A DNA stretch of 64,000 bases from Umezawaea sp036375055 (GTDB taxonomy: Bacteria; Actinomycetota; Actinomycetes; Mycobacteriales; Pseudonocardiaceae). The stretch covers positions 62,001 to 126,000 of the forward strand of contig NZ_DASUSQ010000004.1 of NCBI RefSeq assembly GCF_036375055.1. The letters run 5' to 3'. The notes below the pieces were generated by a model. The model was given only the letters and a program-made list of their open reading frames with translations, was not told where the DNA came from and did not search any database. Positions 11,395 to 20,010 of this stretch are shown here, piece after piece (the first letter of the stretch is position 1; every line of letters begins with the position of its first letter). A program made the position numbers and the translations under genes.

Positions 11395-11991
11395 CTAGAC
11401 CGCGGCCACCCCGATCAACCCGTTGCGCGTGACCAGATCGGCCAGAGCGCGCTCGTCCAGGCCCTCGGTGCCCTCCGGCCGCCGCGGGAGCACCACGAAC
11501 CGCGTCTCCGCGGTGGCGTCCCACACCGCGATCGCCACGCCGTCCGGCAGGACGAGGTCGAACTCGGCCAGCACGGACCGGGGGTCGCGCACCACCCGCG
11601 ACCGGTAGGCCTCGCTCTTGTACCAGGTGGGAGACGGCCCCAGCAGCGCGATCGGGTAGCACGAGCACAGGGTGCAGACCACCACGTTGTGGCTCGTCGC
11701 GGTGTTCTCCACGACCTTCAGCCGCTGCTCCTGCAACCCGCCGCCCATGGACACGCCCACCTCCCCGATGGCGGCGTTGGCGTCCAGCAGGAGGCGCTCG
11801 CGGAAACCGGGGTCCACCCACGCCCTGGCCACCAGCCGGGCCCCGTTGTCCGGGTTCGCCCGAGCCAGGAAGGCCTCCAGCGCGCGGTCCAGCTCCTGCG
11901 CGTCCACCAGCCCGCGCCGCTCCAGCAGCGCCTCCACGTGCCGGACCCGCGCGGCCAGTTCGGCGTTCGCGCCGCCGTGGTCCCCGCCCAT
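11395..11991 (-). CDS. Nitrile hydratase alpha subunit, cobalt type
   Basis: Hydrates nitriles to amides. The alpha chain (198 residues) carries the metal site V-C106-T-L-C109-S-C111-Y-P. The Thr in CTLCSC is the mark of cobalt enzymes; iron enzymes have Ser. The two inner Cys are normally oxidised to sulfinic and sulfenic acids. The ATG at 11991 overlaps the TGA of the upstream beta-C gene by one base, which decides this start over the in-frame GTG at 12021. It is third in the order beta-N, beta-C, alpha. No P14K/NhhG-type activator or cobalt transporter gene is adjacent, which is unusual for a cobalt nitrile hydratase. Confidence 0.92.
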   Translation of the reverse strand: MGGDHGGANAELAARVRHVEALLERRGLVDAQELDRALEAFLARANPDNGARLVARAWVDPGFRERLLLDANAAIGEVGVSMGGGLQEQRLKVVENTATSHNVVVCTLCSCYPIALLGPSPTWYKSEAYRSRVVRDPRSVLAEFDLVLPDGVAIAVWDATAETRFVVLPRRPEGTEGLDERALADLVTRNGLIGVAAV

Positions 11992-12263
11992 CAGGACACC
12001 GCCCGGAGGTAGCTCTCCCACAGGGCGACGGTGACGTCGTGGTCGCCCTCGCCGAACAGGTCCCGCGCGGCGAACCGGACCGCGTACACCGCCTCGGGCT
12101 CCCCCGGCAGACCACGCGCGCGGTCGTCGGCGAGCGGGAACACGCCCTCGCTCTCGACGACCGTCCCCACCGCGCCGCGCGCGTACCTCGGCAGCCGGGT
12201 GTGGTGCGGCGGGTCCCCGGCCGCGGTGCGCACCCGGTCCCCCGGCGCGAACAGCTCAGCCAC
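11991..12263 (-). CDS. Nitrile hydratase beta subunit, C-terminal half as a separate gene
   Basis: A 90-residue protein matching the C-terminal SH3-like barrel of nitrile hydratase beta: FAPGDRVR, HTRLPRYARGAVGTV and YAVRFAARDLFGEG with a final VALWESYL segment. GTG start at 12263; the frame overlaps the end of the beta-N gene by eight bases. Splitting beta into two chains is known from thiocyanate hydrolase and from toyocamycin nitrile hydratase, which are three-subunit members of this superfamily. Because both halves have intact starts and overlapping junctions, this is a real gene arrangement, not a frameshift artefact. Confidence 0.88.
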   Translation of the reverse strand: MAELFAPGDRVRTAAGDPPHHTRLPRYARGAVGTVVESEGVFPLADDRARGLPGEPEAVYAVRFAARDLFGEGDHDVTVALWESYLRAVS

Positions 12264-12540
12264 CGGTGACCTCCACAGCCGTGCACACGCCCTTGGCCAC
12301 CAGCAGGGAGGTGATCGCGTGGAACCACCGCTCGTAGTACGAGGCCGCCAGGAACTCCCGAGGCGGCAACCGTTCCACGGCGTCGCGGAACTCGTCCAGG
12401 TTGTAGACCCCGCGACCGATGAGCGCGCGGTTCATCGCGAACACGTGCGCCTCCCAGTCGGAGTGGAACGGCGGCTCGTCCAGCTCCTGCTCGATCGGCG
12501 GGAAGCCCTGCATCCCCCCGACGTCGTTGATCCGGCTCAT
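12256..12540 (-). CDS. Nitrile hydratase beta subunit, N-terminal half as a separate gene
   Basis: A 94-residue protein matching the N-terminal helical half of nitrile hydratase beta: MSRINDVGGMQGF at the start, HSDWEAHVFAMNRAL, YNLDEFRDAVERLPP and SYYERWFHAITSLLVAKG. Only 16 bases separate it from the parC stop codon, so it may be transcribed with the topoisomerase genes. In the holoenzyme the beta N-terminal helices wrap around the alpha chain. It could be mistaken for a nitrile hydratase activator of similar size, but the VGGMQGF start and the order of motifs are those of beta. Confidence 0.87.
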   Translation of the reverse strand: MSRINDVGGMQGFPPIEQELDEPPFHSDWEAHVFAMNRALIGRGVYNLDEFRDAVERLPPREFLAASYYERWFHAITSLLVAKGVCTAVEVTGG

Positions 12541-12556
12541 CCCGCTCCTCCCGGCC

Positions 12557-15500
12557 TCAGCCCCGCTCGATCACGTGCCCCACGACGTCCGGACCGGGGT
12601 GCGGCGCCCCGGACCCGTCCCGCCTCTGCTCGACCTCGGGCAGCTCCACCGGCACACCGTTCTTCGACGCGCCTGCCGGACGCGGTCCGATCCACGCCAG
12701 CACCAGCTCGGTCTCGCCCCGCAGGAACCGCTGCGACCGCACACCACCGGTCGCCCTGCCCTTCGCGGGGTACTCGCTGAACGGCGTCACCTTCACGCTC
12801 TGCCCGCTCGACGTCACCACCATCGGCTCGCCGTGCGCCTCGTCGTCCGTGCGGACGGCGCCGAAGAACACCACCCGCGCCCCCGCCGACACGTTGATCC
12901 CGGCCATGCCGCCGCCCTTGAGGCCCTGCGGCCGCACCAGCGACGCCGCGTACCGCAGCAGCGACGAGTCCGACGTGACGAACGCGAGCGTCTCCGTGCC
13001 GTCGACCAGCCAGGTGGCGCCGACGATCTCGTCGCCCTCCTTGAGGCTGATGACCTCGAACTCGTCCGACCGCACCGGCCACTCCGGCGCGCACACCTTC
13101 ACCACGCCCTGCCGCGTGCCGATCGCCAGACCCGGCGACGCCGGGTCGGGTTCGCCCAGCGGCGCGATGCCGACGACCTTCTCGCCCTTCTCCAGCGGCA
13201 GCAGCTCGCTCGCGGCCATCCCGCCGCTGAGCGACACCGTGCCGATCTGCTCCGGCAGCACCGGCAGCGGCAGCACGTCCGTCTTGAACGCCCGACCGAG
13301 GTTCGTCACCAGCAGGATCTGGCCGCGGGCCGTCGAGTGCACCACCGCCGCGACGGCGTCGTGCCGGGTGCGGCCCTTGCGGCGCTTGGCCTCCGACGCC
13401 TCCTCCGACTCGGCGGCCGTCCTCGCCACCAGCCCCGTCGCCGACAGGATGACCTGGCACGGGTCGTCCGCGACCTCCAGCGGCCCGGCGGGCTTGGACG
13501 CCGCGAGGACCTCCTTCAGGTCGCCGTCGATCAGCGAGGTGCGGCGGACCGTCGTCAGCTCCTTCGCCACCGCGGCCAGCTCGGTCGACACCAGCTTCTT
13601 CAGCACCGACTGGTCGTCCAGGATCCTGGTGAGCTCGGCGATCTCGGCGCTCAACCGCTCCTGCTCGCCCTCCAGCTCGATCCGGTCGAACTTGGTGAGC
13701 CTGCGCAGCGGCGTGTCCAGGATGTAGGTCGCCTGGATCTCCGAGAGCCTGAACCGCTTCATCAGGCCGTCCTTCGCGGCCTGCGCGTTCTCGCTGTCGC
13801 GGATCAGCCTGATGACCTTGTCGATGTCCAGCAGGGCCTTGAGCAGCCCCTCGACCAGGTGCAGCCGGTCCTCGCGCTTGCGGCGGCGGAACCTCGTCCG
13901 CCGCGTCACCACGTCGTAGCGGTGGGCGAGGAACACCTCCAGCAGCGCCTTCAGCCCCAGCGTCTGCGGCTGGCCCTCGACCAGCACCAGGTTGTTGATG
14001 CCGAACGACTGCTCCATCGGCGTCAGCCGGTACAGGTCGGCCAGCAGCGCCTGCGGGTTCACGCCGACCTTGCACTCGACGACCAGCCGGATGCCGTTCT
14101 CGCGGTCGGTGAGGTCCTTGACGTCCGCGATGCCCGACAGCCGCTTGGACTTGTTCACCTCGTCGGTGATCTTCTCGATGATCCGCTCGGACCCGACGCC
14201 GTACGGCAGCTCGGTGACCGTGATCGCCTGCCTGCCGCGACTGCCCTCCAGCGGCCCGATCTCGACCTTGGCGCGCATCCGCACGACACCGCGCCCGGTC
14301 TCGTAGGCCTTGCGCACCTCGTCCAGCCCCAGCAGCGCCCCACCGGTCGGGAGGTCGGGACCGGGCACGAACTCCATCAGCTTGTCGAGCGTGGCGTCCG
14401 GGTGCGTGATCAGCCACCGGGCCGCCGCCACGACCTCGCCCAGGTTGTGCGGGATCATGTTCGTCGCCATGCCGACCGCGATGCCGGACGTGCCGTTCAC
14501 CAGCAGGTTGGGGAACGCGGCCGGCAACACCGACGGTTCGAGCAGCGACCCGTCGTAGTTGGGCCGGAAGTCGATCGTGTCCTCGCCCAGCTCCCCGACG
14601 AGCAGCATCGCGGCCTGCGACATGCGGGCCTCGGTGTTGTGGTTCACGAACCCACCCGCGAGGAACGAGTGGTCCTCGGAGTCGACTCGAACCGAGTACA
14701 CCTCGGCCGGGTCGCACGGCTCCACCTCGGTGACGGTCTCGAACCGGTAACCGGAATCCATGATCGGCAGGATCGTCGCGAGCACCTCCGGATCCTCGAT
14801 CCGGTCGATGATCCGGAGCCGTTCGGTCTCCCAACGTTCCACACGGTCGAACTTGTGCCGCGTGAGCCACTCGCGGCCGCTGCCGCCACGGTCGAGGTCC
14901 AGCGCGCCGCGCACGAAGTCGGCTACGAACGGAACGCTCTCCCGGCTCGGCCGGTGCGGACGCAGGGGCGAGCGCTCCAGCAGCTCCCGCACCTCCGCCT
15001 GCTTCGTCCTGAGGAACCCGACGCGGGAGACGAAGGCGCGGACGTCGCGAGGACCGGAGATGACGAGGCGGTGTTCCACCGCACCCCTCGCACGGGTGTA
15101 CTCGCGGTGCCGCGCGATGACACCGAACTCGGCGAGCATCTCGTGGAGCTCGTTCGCCAGCCGTTCGCTGTACGTGGAGTACTGGACGGTGAACCCGTCC
15201 TTGGCGTCCCGAACACCCCCGTCACCTTCGAACGCGGCCATCAGGAACGCTCGTTTGACCCCCCAACCACCGTTCCACACGAACTCGGGGACGAACTTGT
15301 CCCTGGCCTGGTGACCGATGAACTCCGCCAGCGGACTGCGGCGGAACGCCTCCATGCCACCCGCGTGGTCCTGGATGTCGAGTTCCTGGATCCGCTCGCG
15401 GTCCTGACCGGTGTGACGTTCCGAGACGTAGCGCTGACCACCCACGACCTGGTCGTAGGCGTGCATCACCTCACCGAAGTAGTGCTCGTCGGTGTGGCTG

Positions 15501-17233
15501 AAGCCCGCGCGGTTCCCGTCGGCCCACCCTTCGGAGACCCAGGCGCCGCCGAGAACTCCGAGCACGTACTCGTCGGCCGTCGGGATGACCTCCGACCAGG
15601 CGTTCCGCGCGACGCACACGACGGCGCCCGGCTGGACCTCGTCCAGCCTCCGCCATTGGAAGAGCGGGACACCCATCGGTGCTTCCAAGCACAGGACCAG
15701 GTGGTTCTCGCTACCCCGGATCGAGAAGCCCGCCCTGGTGCGGATGCGCAGCGTCGGGTGGACCCCCGAGTTGAACACCTTGGTGACCCGAACGGCCTTG
15801 CCGTCCTTGTCGAGGACCTCGAAGTCGGCATCCGCCTCGGAGTCCGCGGGCAGGTTGACCAGGTCCGCGATGCGCGGGGTCGAACCGTTCGCGAGGCGAA
15901 CGCGGGTGTCGCCGACGACGCAGTACCTCGACGCCGCCGGTCCGTCGTCCGGGCTGCCGAAGTTGCCGTGCCCGTCGACCAGCGGCGTGTTCAGCGAGAA
16001 GTCCTGCGCGAGGCGGACCATCGCGTCGTAGATGGCGGTGTCGCCGTGCGGGTGGTACTTGCCCATGCAGTTGTGGACGACCTGGCCCTCGACGACGAAC
16101 GCGTGCTCCTCGGCGCCGACCTGGATGTCGTAGGTCGTGTCGCGGGTGACCGGCTCGACCGAGCGGACGCCGGTCAGCGACCAGCCGGGCAGCAGGGACG
16201 GGCGGGCGGCGGGCGGGGCGGGCACGGCGCGCAGGCCCTCGGTGCGGGACCACGGCAGCAGCGCCTCGGCCAGCGCGGCGGCGTCGGCGCCGACGACCAG
16301 GAGGCCGGCGTCGTGGGACGTGGCGCGGAAACCGAGGTCGGCCAGGAACGGGCGGGCCTCGGCGGGGAGCACGACGCCGTGCGCGGACGCGGAGCCCGCG
16401 GCGTCGAGCAGCCCGGCCAGGAACGGCACCCAGGACGCGCGGTCGGCCAGCACCTCGGCGAGGTCGGTCGCGCCGAGACCGGGGATGGTGAGGACGTGCC
16501 GCTCGGGGTCCTCGTGCTTCTCGCGGGTGGTCTCGACGTCCGCGCCGATCGCCCAGCCGTGGGCGATGTCGATCACGGTGCTGTCGGTGGACGAGACCAC
16601 CGCGGCGCCCTCGACGACCTCGCCGCACGCGAGGACCAGCGCCCGCACGTACGGGAGGGCGTCGGCGCACGGTGCGGTCGCGGCCCAGCGGGCCGTGCCG
16701 TAGCCCGCGGTGAGCTTGCCCGCGAGGTCGCGGGCGGCGGTCCAGCGGGGCGCCAGGTCGTCGTCGAGGGTGCGGAAGCGCTGACCGGGCGTGACGACCA
16801 TGCTCTGACCGGTGGCCCACGTGACGCGCACCAGTTCGGAGACCGGGTTCTCGTAGACCCGCACGACGGGGACCGGGACACCGGCCGGGTCGAGGACGTG
16901 GTCGCCGACCTCGATGGTCTCGATCGGCCGCAGGCCCTCGGGCGTCGACACCAGCGCGCCGCGCACGAAGCAGTCGCCGACCACGCGGGCGGACTTCACG
17001 TACGCGTGCGTCGGCCGGTAGCCCTGCTCGTTCATCGAGTACAGGATGCGGCGGTGCACGGGCTTGAGCCCGTCCCGCGCGTCCGGGAGGGCGCGCGAGT
17101 GGATGACCGAGTACGCGTACTCCAGGTACGAGTCCTCGATCTCGGACTTGAGCGGGTTGTCGACCACGTTCGCGCCCGCCTGGTCGAAGGCGGAGGGGTC
17201 GACCTTGGTCGTCGGGCCTTTGCGGCGTGCCAT
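12557..17233 (-). CDS. parC: DNA topoisomerase IV subunit A with two inteins
   Basis: Precursor of 1558 residues; removal of inteins at residues 88-388 and 438-866 leaves 828, the size of actinobacterial ParC. The subunit breaks and rejoins DNA in type II topoisomerase reactions, needed for chromosome separation. Extein motifs: KPVHRRILYSM, GKYHPHGD and the active tyrosine Y437 (Tyr136 after splicing) in AASRY|TEARMS, which is split by intein 2. The C-terminal part folds as beta-pinwheel repeats; no canonical GyrA box (QRRGG[RK]G) is visible, only KRRKGRTRHD, and the gene is paired with a B-subunit gene away from any recF/dnaN context. Both points favour topoisomerase IV over gyrase. It follows parE by 32 bases. 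Confidence 0.9.
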   Translation of the reverse strand: MARRKGPTTKVDPSAFDQAGANVVDNPLKSEIEDSYLEYAYSVIHSRALPDARDGLKPVHRRILYSMNEQGYRPTHAYVKSARVVGDCFVRGALVSTPEGLRPIETIEVGDHVLDPAGVPVPVVRVYENPVSELVRVTWATGQSMVVTPGQRFRTLDDDLAPRWTAARDLAGKLTAGYGTARWAATAPCADALPYVRALVLACGEVVEGAAVVSSTDSTVIDIAHGWAIGADVETTREKHEDPERHVLTIPGLGATDLAEVLADRASWVPFLAGLLDAAGSASAHGVVLPAEARPFLADLGFRATSHDAGLLVVGADAAALAEALLPWSRTEGLRAVPAPPAARPSLLPGWSLTGVRSVEPVTRDTTYDIQVGAEEHAFVVEGQVVHNCMGKYHPHGDTAIYDAMVRLAQDFSLNTPLVDGHGNFGSPDDGPAASRYCVVGDTRVRLANGSTPRIADLVNLPADSEADADFEVLDKDGKAVRVTKVFNSGVHPTLRIRTRAGFSIRGSENHLVLCLEAPMGVPLFQWRRLDEVQPGAVVCVARNAWSEVIPTADEYVLGVLGGAWVSEGWADGNRAGFSHTDEHYFGEVMHAYDQVVGGQRYVSERHTGQDRERIQELDIQDHAGGMEAFRRSPLAEFIGHQARDKFVPEFVWNGGWGVKRAFLMAAFEGDGGVRDAKDGFTVQYSTYSERLANELHEMLAEFGVIARHREYTRARGAVEHRLVISGPRDVRAFVSRVGFLRTKQAEVRELLERSPLRPHRPSRESVPFVADFVRGALDLDRGGSGREWLTRHKFDRVERWETERLRIIDRIEDPEVLATILPIMDSGYRFETVTEVEPCDPAEVYSVRVDSEDHSFLAGGFVNHNTEARMSQAAMLLVGELGEDTIDFRPNYDGSLLEPSVLPAAFPNLLVNGTSGIAVGMATNMIPHNLGEVVAAARWLITHPDATLDKLMEFVPGPDLPTGGALLGLDEVRKAYETGRGVVRMRAKVEIGPLEGSRGRQAITVTELPYGVGSERIIEKITDEVNKSKRLSGIADVKDLTDRENGIRLVVECKVGVNPQALLADLYRLTPMEQSFGINNLVLVEGQPQTLGLKALLEVFLAHRYDVVTRRTRFRRRKREDRLHLVEGLLKALLDIDKVIRLIRDSENAQAAKDGLMKRFRLSEIQATYILDTPLRRLTKFDRIELEGEQERLSAEIAELTRILDDQSVLKKLVSTELAAVAKELTTVRRTSLIDGDLKEVLAASKPAGPLEVADDPCQVILSATGLVARTAAESEEASEAKRRKGRTRHDAVAAVVHSTARGQILLVTNLGRAFKTDVLPLPVLPEQIGTVSLSGGMAASELLPLEKGEKVVGIAPLGEPDPASPGLAIGTRQGVVKVCAPEWPVRSDEFEVISLKEGDEIVGATWLVDGTETLAFVTSDSSLLRYAASLVRPQGLKGGGMAGINVSAGARVVFFGAVRTDDEAHGEPMVVTSSGQSVKVTPFSEYPAKGRATGGVRSQRFLRGETELVLAWIGPRPAGASKNGVPVELPEVEQRRDGSGAPHPGPDVVGHVIERG
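14636..15922 (-). mobile_element. Intein 2 in ParC, at the catalytic tyrosine, with LAGLIDADG endonuclease
   Basis: 429 residues (438-866 of the precursor), starting CVVGDTRVRLANGS and ending FVNHN before Thr+1. The N-splicing region has SIRGSENHLV (block B; the Asn-His pair is present). The C-splicing region reads VYSVRVDSEDHSFLAGG then NHN. The junction RY|C...HN|TEAR is the same point used by GyrA inteins of mycobacteria (gyrA-a site). The middle holds two LAGLIDADG-like helices, YVLGVLGGAWVSEGW and FLMAAFEGDGG, both keeping an acidic residue, so homing activity is plausible. Unspliced protein would have its active site separated, so splicing is essential for function. Confidence 0.93.
16070..16972 (-). 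mobile_element. Intein 1 in ParC, with degenerate endonuclease
   Basis: 301 residues (88-388), starting CFVRGALVSTPEGLRP and ending VEGQVVHN before Cys+1 of CMGKYHPHGD. Block F is good: TTYDIQVGAEEHAFVV. Block B reads GQSMVVTPGQRF, where the usual TxxH histidine is Gln. The central region keeps only ghosts of LAGLIDADG helices: VRALVLACGEV and LAGLLDAAGSAS, with the catalytic acid positions lost (AAG for GDG). It therefore looks like an intein that has lost homing activity but must still splice, or the ParC chain would be disrupted. Confidence 0.9.
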
Positions 17234-17265
17234 GGCTGAGCGCTCTCTCTACGGGTTCGTGGTGG

Positions 17266-19866
17266 TCAGAGGTCGATGGCCGACTGGTCGACGCGGGAGG
17301 ACGACTCCACCAGCCACGCGCGGCGCGGTTCGACCTTCTCGCCCATCAGCAGTTCCAGTGCCGACTCGGCCGCCTCGGCGTCGTCGATGGTGATGCGGCG
17401 GACGGAGCGGGTGGCCGGGTTCATCGTGGTGTCCCACAGTTCGTCCGCGTCCATCTCGCCGAGGCCCTTGAACCGGGGCACCGGGGTGACGATCTGCTTG
17501 CCCGCCTTCTCCAGGCGGGCGACCGTCTGCTCCATCTCGCGCTGGGTGAACGTGAAGCGGGTCTCCGGGTTGCGGCCCCTGGTCACGACCTTGTGCAGCG
17601 GCGGCATCGCGGCGTAGAGCCGCCCGTCCTCGATGACCGGGCGCATGTACTTGGCGAACAGCGTGATCAGCAGCGTCCGGATGTGCGAGCCGTCGACGTC
17701 GGCGTCCGCCATCAGGATCACCCGGCCGTAGCGCATCGCGGCCAGGTCGAACGTGCGGCCGGTGCCCGCGCCGAGCACCTGGACGATCGAGGCGATCTCG
17801 GCGTTGCGCAGCGTGTCGCCCAGGCTCGCCTTCTGCACGTTGAGGATCTTGCCGCGCAGCGGCAGCAGCGCCTGGTACTCCGACACCCGCGCCATGCGGG
17901 CGCTGTTGTGCACGAACACGCCGTTCTCCAGCGCGAAGTTGTGGTGGTGCTCGACGGTGAGGTCGTAGACGTCGGCGACCTCCTCCAGCACCTCCACCGA
18001 CTGGACCTGGTGGTTGACCGGCGCGCGGCCGTCGCCGGGCGAGTCGAGCGTGCCGGACAGCGACGGGTGCGAGTCGAGGCGGGGCAGCGCCCAGATCTCG
18101 GTGTCGTTCATCCAGACCGGCCTCGTTCCGTCCACAATGGACGACGAGCGGTACAGCGGCATCAGCGACTGGCCGACGACGAGTTCGTCCGCCCGCCGGT
18201 AGGAGCCGTCGCGCAGCCGGAACAGGTGGTCGGGGGTGCAGCGGACCGCCTCGCCGTTGTCGAGCGTCACCCGGACCAGCGGCGCCATGAAGCGGGTCAG
18301 CCTCGGCTCCAGCAGCGGGGCCACGACGACGTGCCCGGTCTCGGTGGTGGCGTAGCCGTAGTGGGTGATGCCGAACGCCCAGTCCGCGACGAGGTCGGCG
18401 AACGACCTCGGGCGGCCGAACGCCATCGCGACCATCGTGTCGCCGGTGAAGCAGCCCAGCGCGCTGTCACCCTCCACCAGGAACAGCTCGCTGCGGGACA
18501 CGCCCGTCGCGCGGCAGTCGACCAGCTTCGGCGGCATCGACGCGCCCTCCAGCGCGGTCTTGCGGCGGGCCGCGTCCTTCTGCTGCTTCTGGGTCAGCCG
18601 CACGCGCGAGGCGTCGACGACCTTCTGGAGCACGACCTTCGCCTCCAGCTTGGTCCTCTTGTCCTCGGTCCACGCCCGGAGGTACTTCTCGACGACGGCC
18701 TGGATGACCTTGGTGATGCCCGCGGTGGACAGCTCGTCCTTGGTCTGCGAGGTGAACTGGGGCTCGGGGATGCGGACGTGGATGACGGCCGTCATGCCCT
18801 CCAGGACGTCGTCCAGGGTCGGCATGTCCTCCTTGGCCTTGAGCAGGCCGCGGGTCTTGGAGATGGCGTCGTGCAGGGCCTTCACGACCGCGCGGTCGAA
18901 GCCGCGGCGGTGGGTGCCGCCGTGCACGTTGCGGATCGTGTTGGTGAAGCACTCGACGGACCGCTCGTACCCGGTGCCCCAGCGGAGCGCGACCTCGACC
19001 TCGGCGTGGCGCTCCACTTTGGACCGCATGACGCCGTTCTGGTCGGCCGCGTTCTCCTGGTAGGTGCCCGCGCCGTTGACCAGCAGCGTGCCCGACACGG
19101 CCTTGTCGCCCGCCGGGGCGAGGAAGTCGACCATGTCGGCGAGGCCGTTGGGATAGTGGAACGTCTCCTCGCCGATCGAGTCCTCGATCGCGTGGCGCAG
19201 GACGTAGGTGACGCCGGGCACCAGGAACGCGGTGTTGCGCAGCTTCGAGCGCACGGCCTCGACGTCCAGCGACGAGCCGTTCTCGAAGTACCGGGAGTCG
19301 TACCAGTACCGGATGGACGTGCCGGTCGACTCGCCGCGCTTCATCCGGCCGGTGATCTGGAGGCCGGACTGGCGGGTGAACGGGGCCTTCGGGCCGGGAC
19401 CGTCGAACACGGCGGGAACGCCGTGCGCGAACGACATCTGGTGGACCTTGCCGTCGCGCTTGACCGTGACGTCGAACCGGTGGGACAGGGCGTTGACCGC
19501 CGACGCGCCGACGCCGTGCAGACCGCCGGAGGTCTTGTAGCCCGAGCCGCCGAACTTGCCGCCCGCGTGCAGCCTGGTCAGCACCAGCTCGACACCGGAC
19601 AGACCGGACTTCGCGTGCACACCGGTGGGGATGCCGCGGCCGTCGTCGTCGACCTGGACGCTGCCGTCCGCGTGCAGCGTCACGACGATCCGCGTGGCGT
19701 GGCCCGCGATCCCCTCGTCGGTCGAGTTGTCGACCACCTCGGTGAAGAGGTGGTTGATGCCGCGGCTGTCGGTGGACCCGATGTACATGCCGGGTCGTTT
19801 GCGGACCGCTTCCAGACCCTCCAGGTGTGTCAGGTCATCGGCCCCGTAGAGGGTCTCGGCAGTCAC
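17266..19866 (-). CDS. parE: DNA topoisomerase IV subunit B with a mini-intein
   Basis: ATPase subunit of the type II topoisomerase. The 866-residue precursor loses a 183-residue intein to give 683, normal for ParE. GHKL ATPase motifs: TEVVDNSTDEG, DDDGRGIPTG and TSGGLHGVGASAVNAL; TOPRIM domain: LFLVEGDSALG and MADADVDGSHIRTL. The GTG at 19866 is chosen because GGGAG lies nine bases upstream and the product starts TAETLYGADDLTHLEGLEAVRKRPG, as in relatives; an in-frame GTG at 19944 would add 26 residues but has no ribosome site. It is the first gene of a likely operon parE-parC-nitrile hydratase. Confidence 0.93.
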   Translation of the reverse strand: MTAETLYGADDLTHLEGLEAVRKRPGMYIGSTDSRGINHLFTEVVDNSTDEGIAGHATRIVVTLHADGSVQVDDDGRGIPTGVHAKSGLSGVELVLTRLHAGGKFGGSGYKTSGGLHGVGASAVNALSHRFDVTVKRDGKVHQMSFAHGVPAVFDGPGPKAPFTRQSGLQITGRMKRGESTGTSIRYWYDSRYFENGSSLDVEAVRSKLRNTAFLVPGVTYVLRHAIEDSIGEETFHYPNGLADMVDFLAPAGDKAVSGTLLVNGAGTYQENAADQNGVMRSKVERHAEVEVALRWGTGYERSVECFTNTIRNVHGGTHRRGFDRAVVKALHDAISKTRGLLKAKEDMPTLDDVLEGMTAVIHVRIPEPQFTSQTKDELSTAGITKVIQAVVEKYLRAWTEDKRTKLEAKVVLQKVVDASRVRLTQKQQKDAARRKTALEGASMPPKLVDCRATGVSRSELFLVEGDSALGCFTGDTMVAMAFGRPRSFADLVADWAFGITHYGYATTETGHVVVAPLLEPRLTRFMAPLVRVTLDNGEAVRCTPDHLFRLRDGSYRRADELVVGQSLMPLYRSSSIVDGTRPVWMNDTEIWALPRLDSHPSLSGTLDSPGDGRAPVNHQVQSVEVLEEVADVYDLTVEHHHNFALENGVFVHNSARMARVSEYQALLPLRGKILNVQKASLGDTLRNAEIASIVQVLGAGTGRTFDLAAMRYGRVILMADADVDGSHIRTLLITLFAKYMRPVIEDGRLYAAMPPLHKVVTRGRNPETRFTFTQREMEQTVARLEKAGKQIVTPVPRFKGLGEMDADELWDTTMNPATRSVRRITIDDAEAAESALELLMGEKVEPRRAWLVESSSRVDQSAIDL
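17905..18453 (-). mobile_element. Mini-intein in ParE, inside the TOPRIM EGDSA motif region
   Basis: 183 residues, beginning CFTGDTMVAM and ending ENGVFVHN before Ser+1. It interrupts VEGDSALG|SARMARVSEYQ, right at the catalytic acidic motif of the TOPRIM fold. Block B is canonical (AVRCTPDHLF) and block F reads VYDLTVEHHHNFAL. There is no room for a homing endonuclease, so this is a naturally minimised intein. Confidence 0.94.
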
Positions 19867-20010
19867 AGGGTCAATCTCCCGGTCGTGGGTTGCGGACGCG
19901 CTTGCGATGGGCGGTACTGGGAGACTATCCGGACGGTCCGACACTTTTCCGAACCACCGGGGGACCAGCCCCCTTATGCGGGGCGTCTTCCCTGGCTAGG
20001 GTCTCCGGTC

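Noticed and set aside
12419..17239. A 1606-codon open frame on the plus strand opposite parC
   Set aside because: It is an artefact of high GC content at third codon positions; the minus-strand frame encodes clear topoisomerase and intein motifs.
12557..19866. Reading the topoisomerase pair as DNA gyrase (gyrA/gyrB)
   Set aside because: No canonical GyrA box, mature sizes fit ParC/ParE of actinobacteria, and no recF or dnaN nearby. A firm decision needs a tree.
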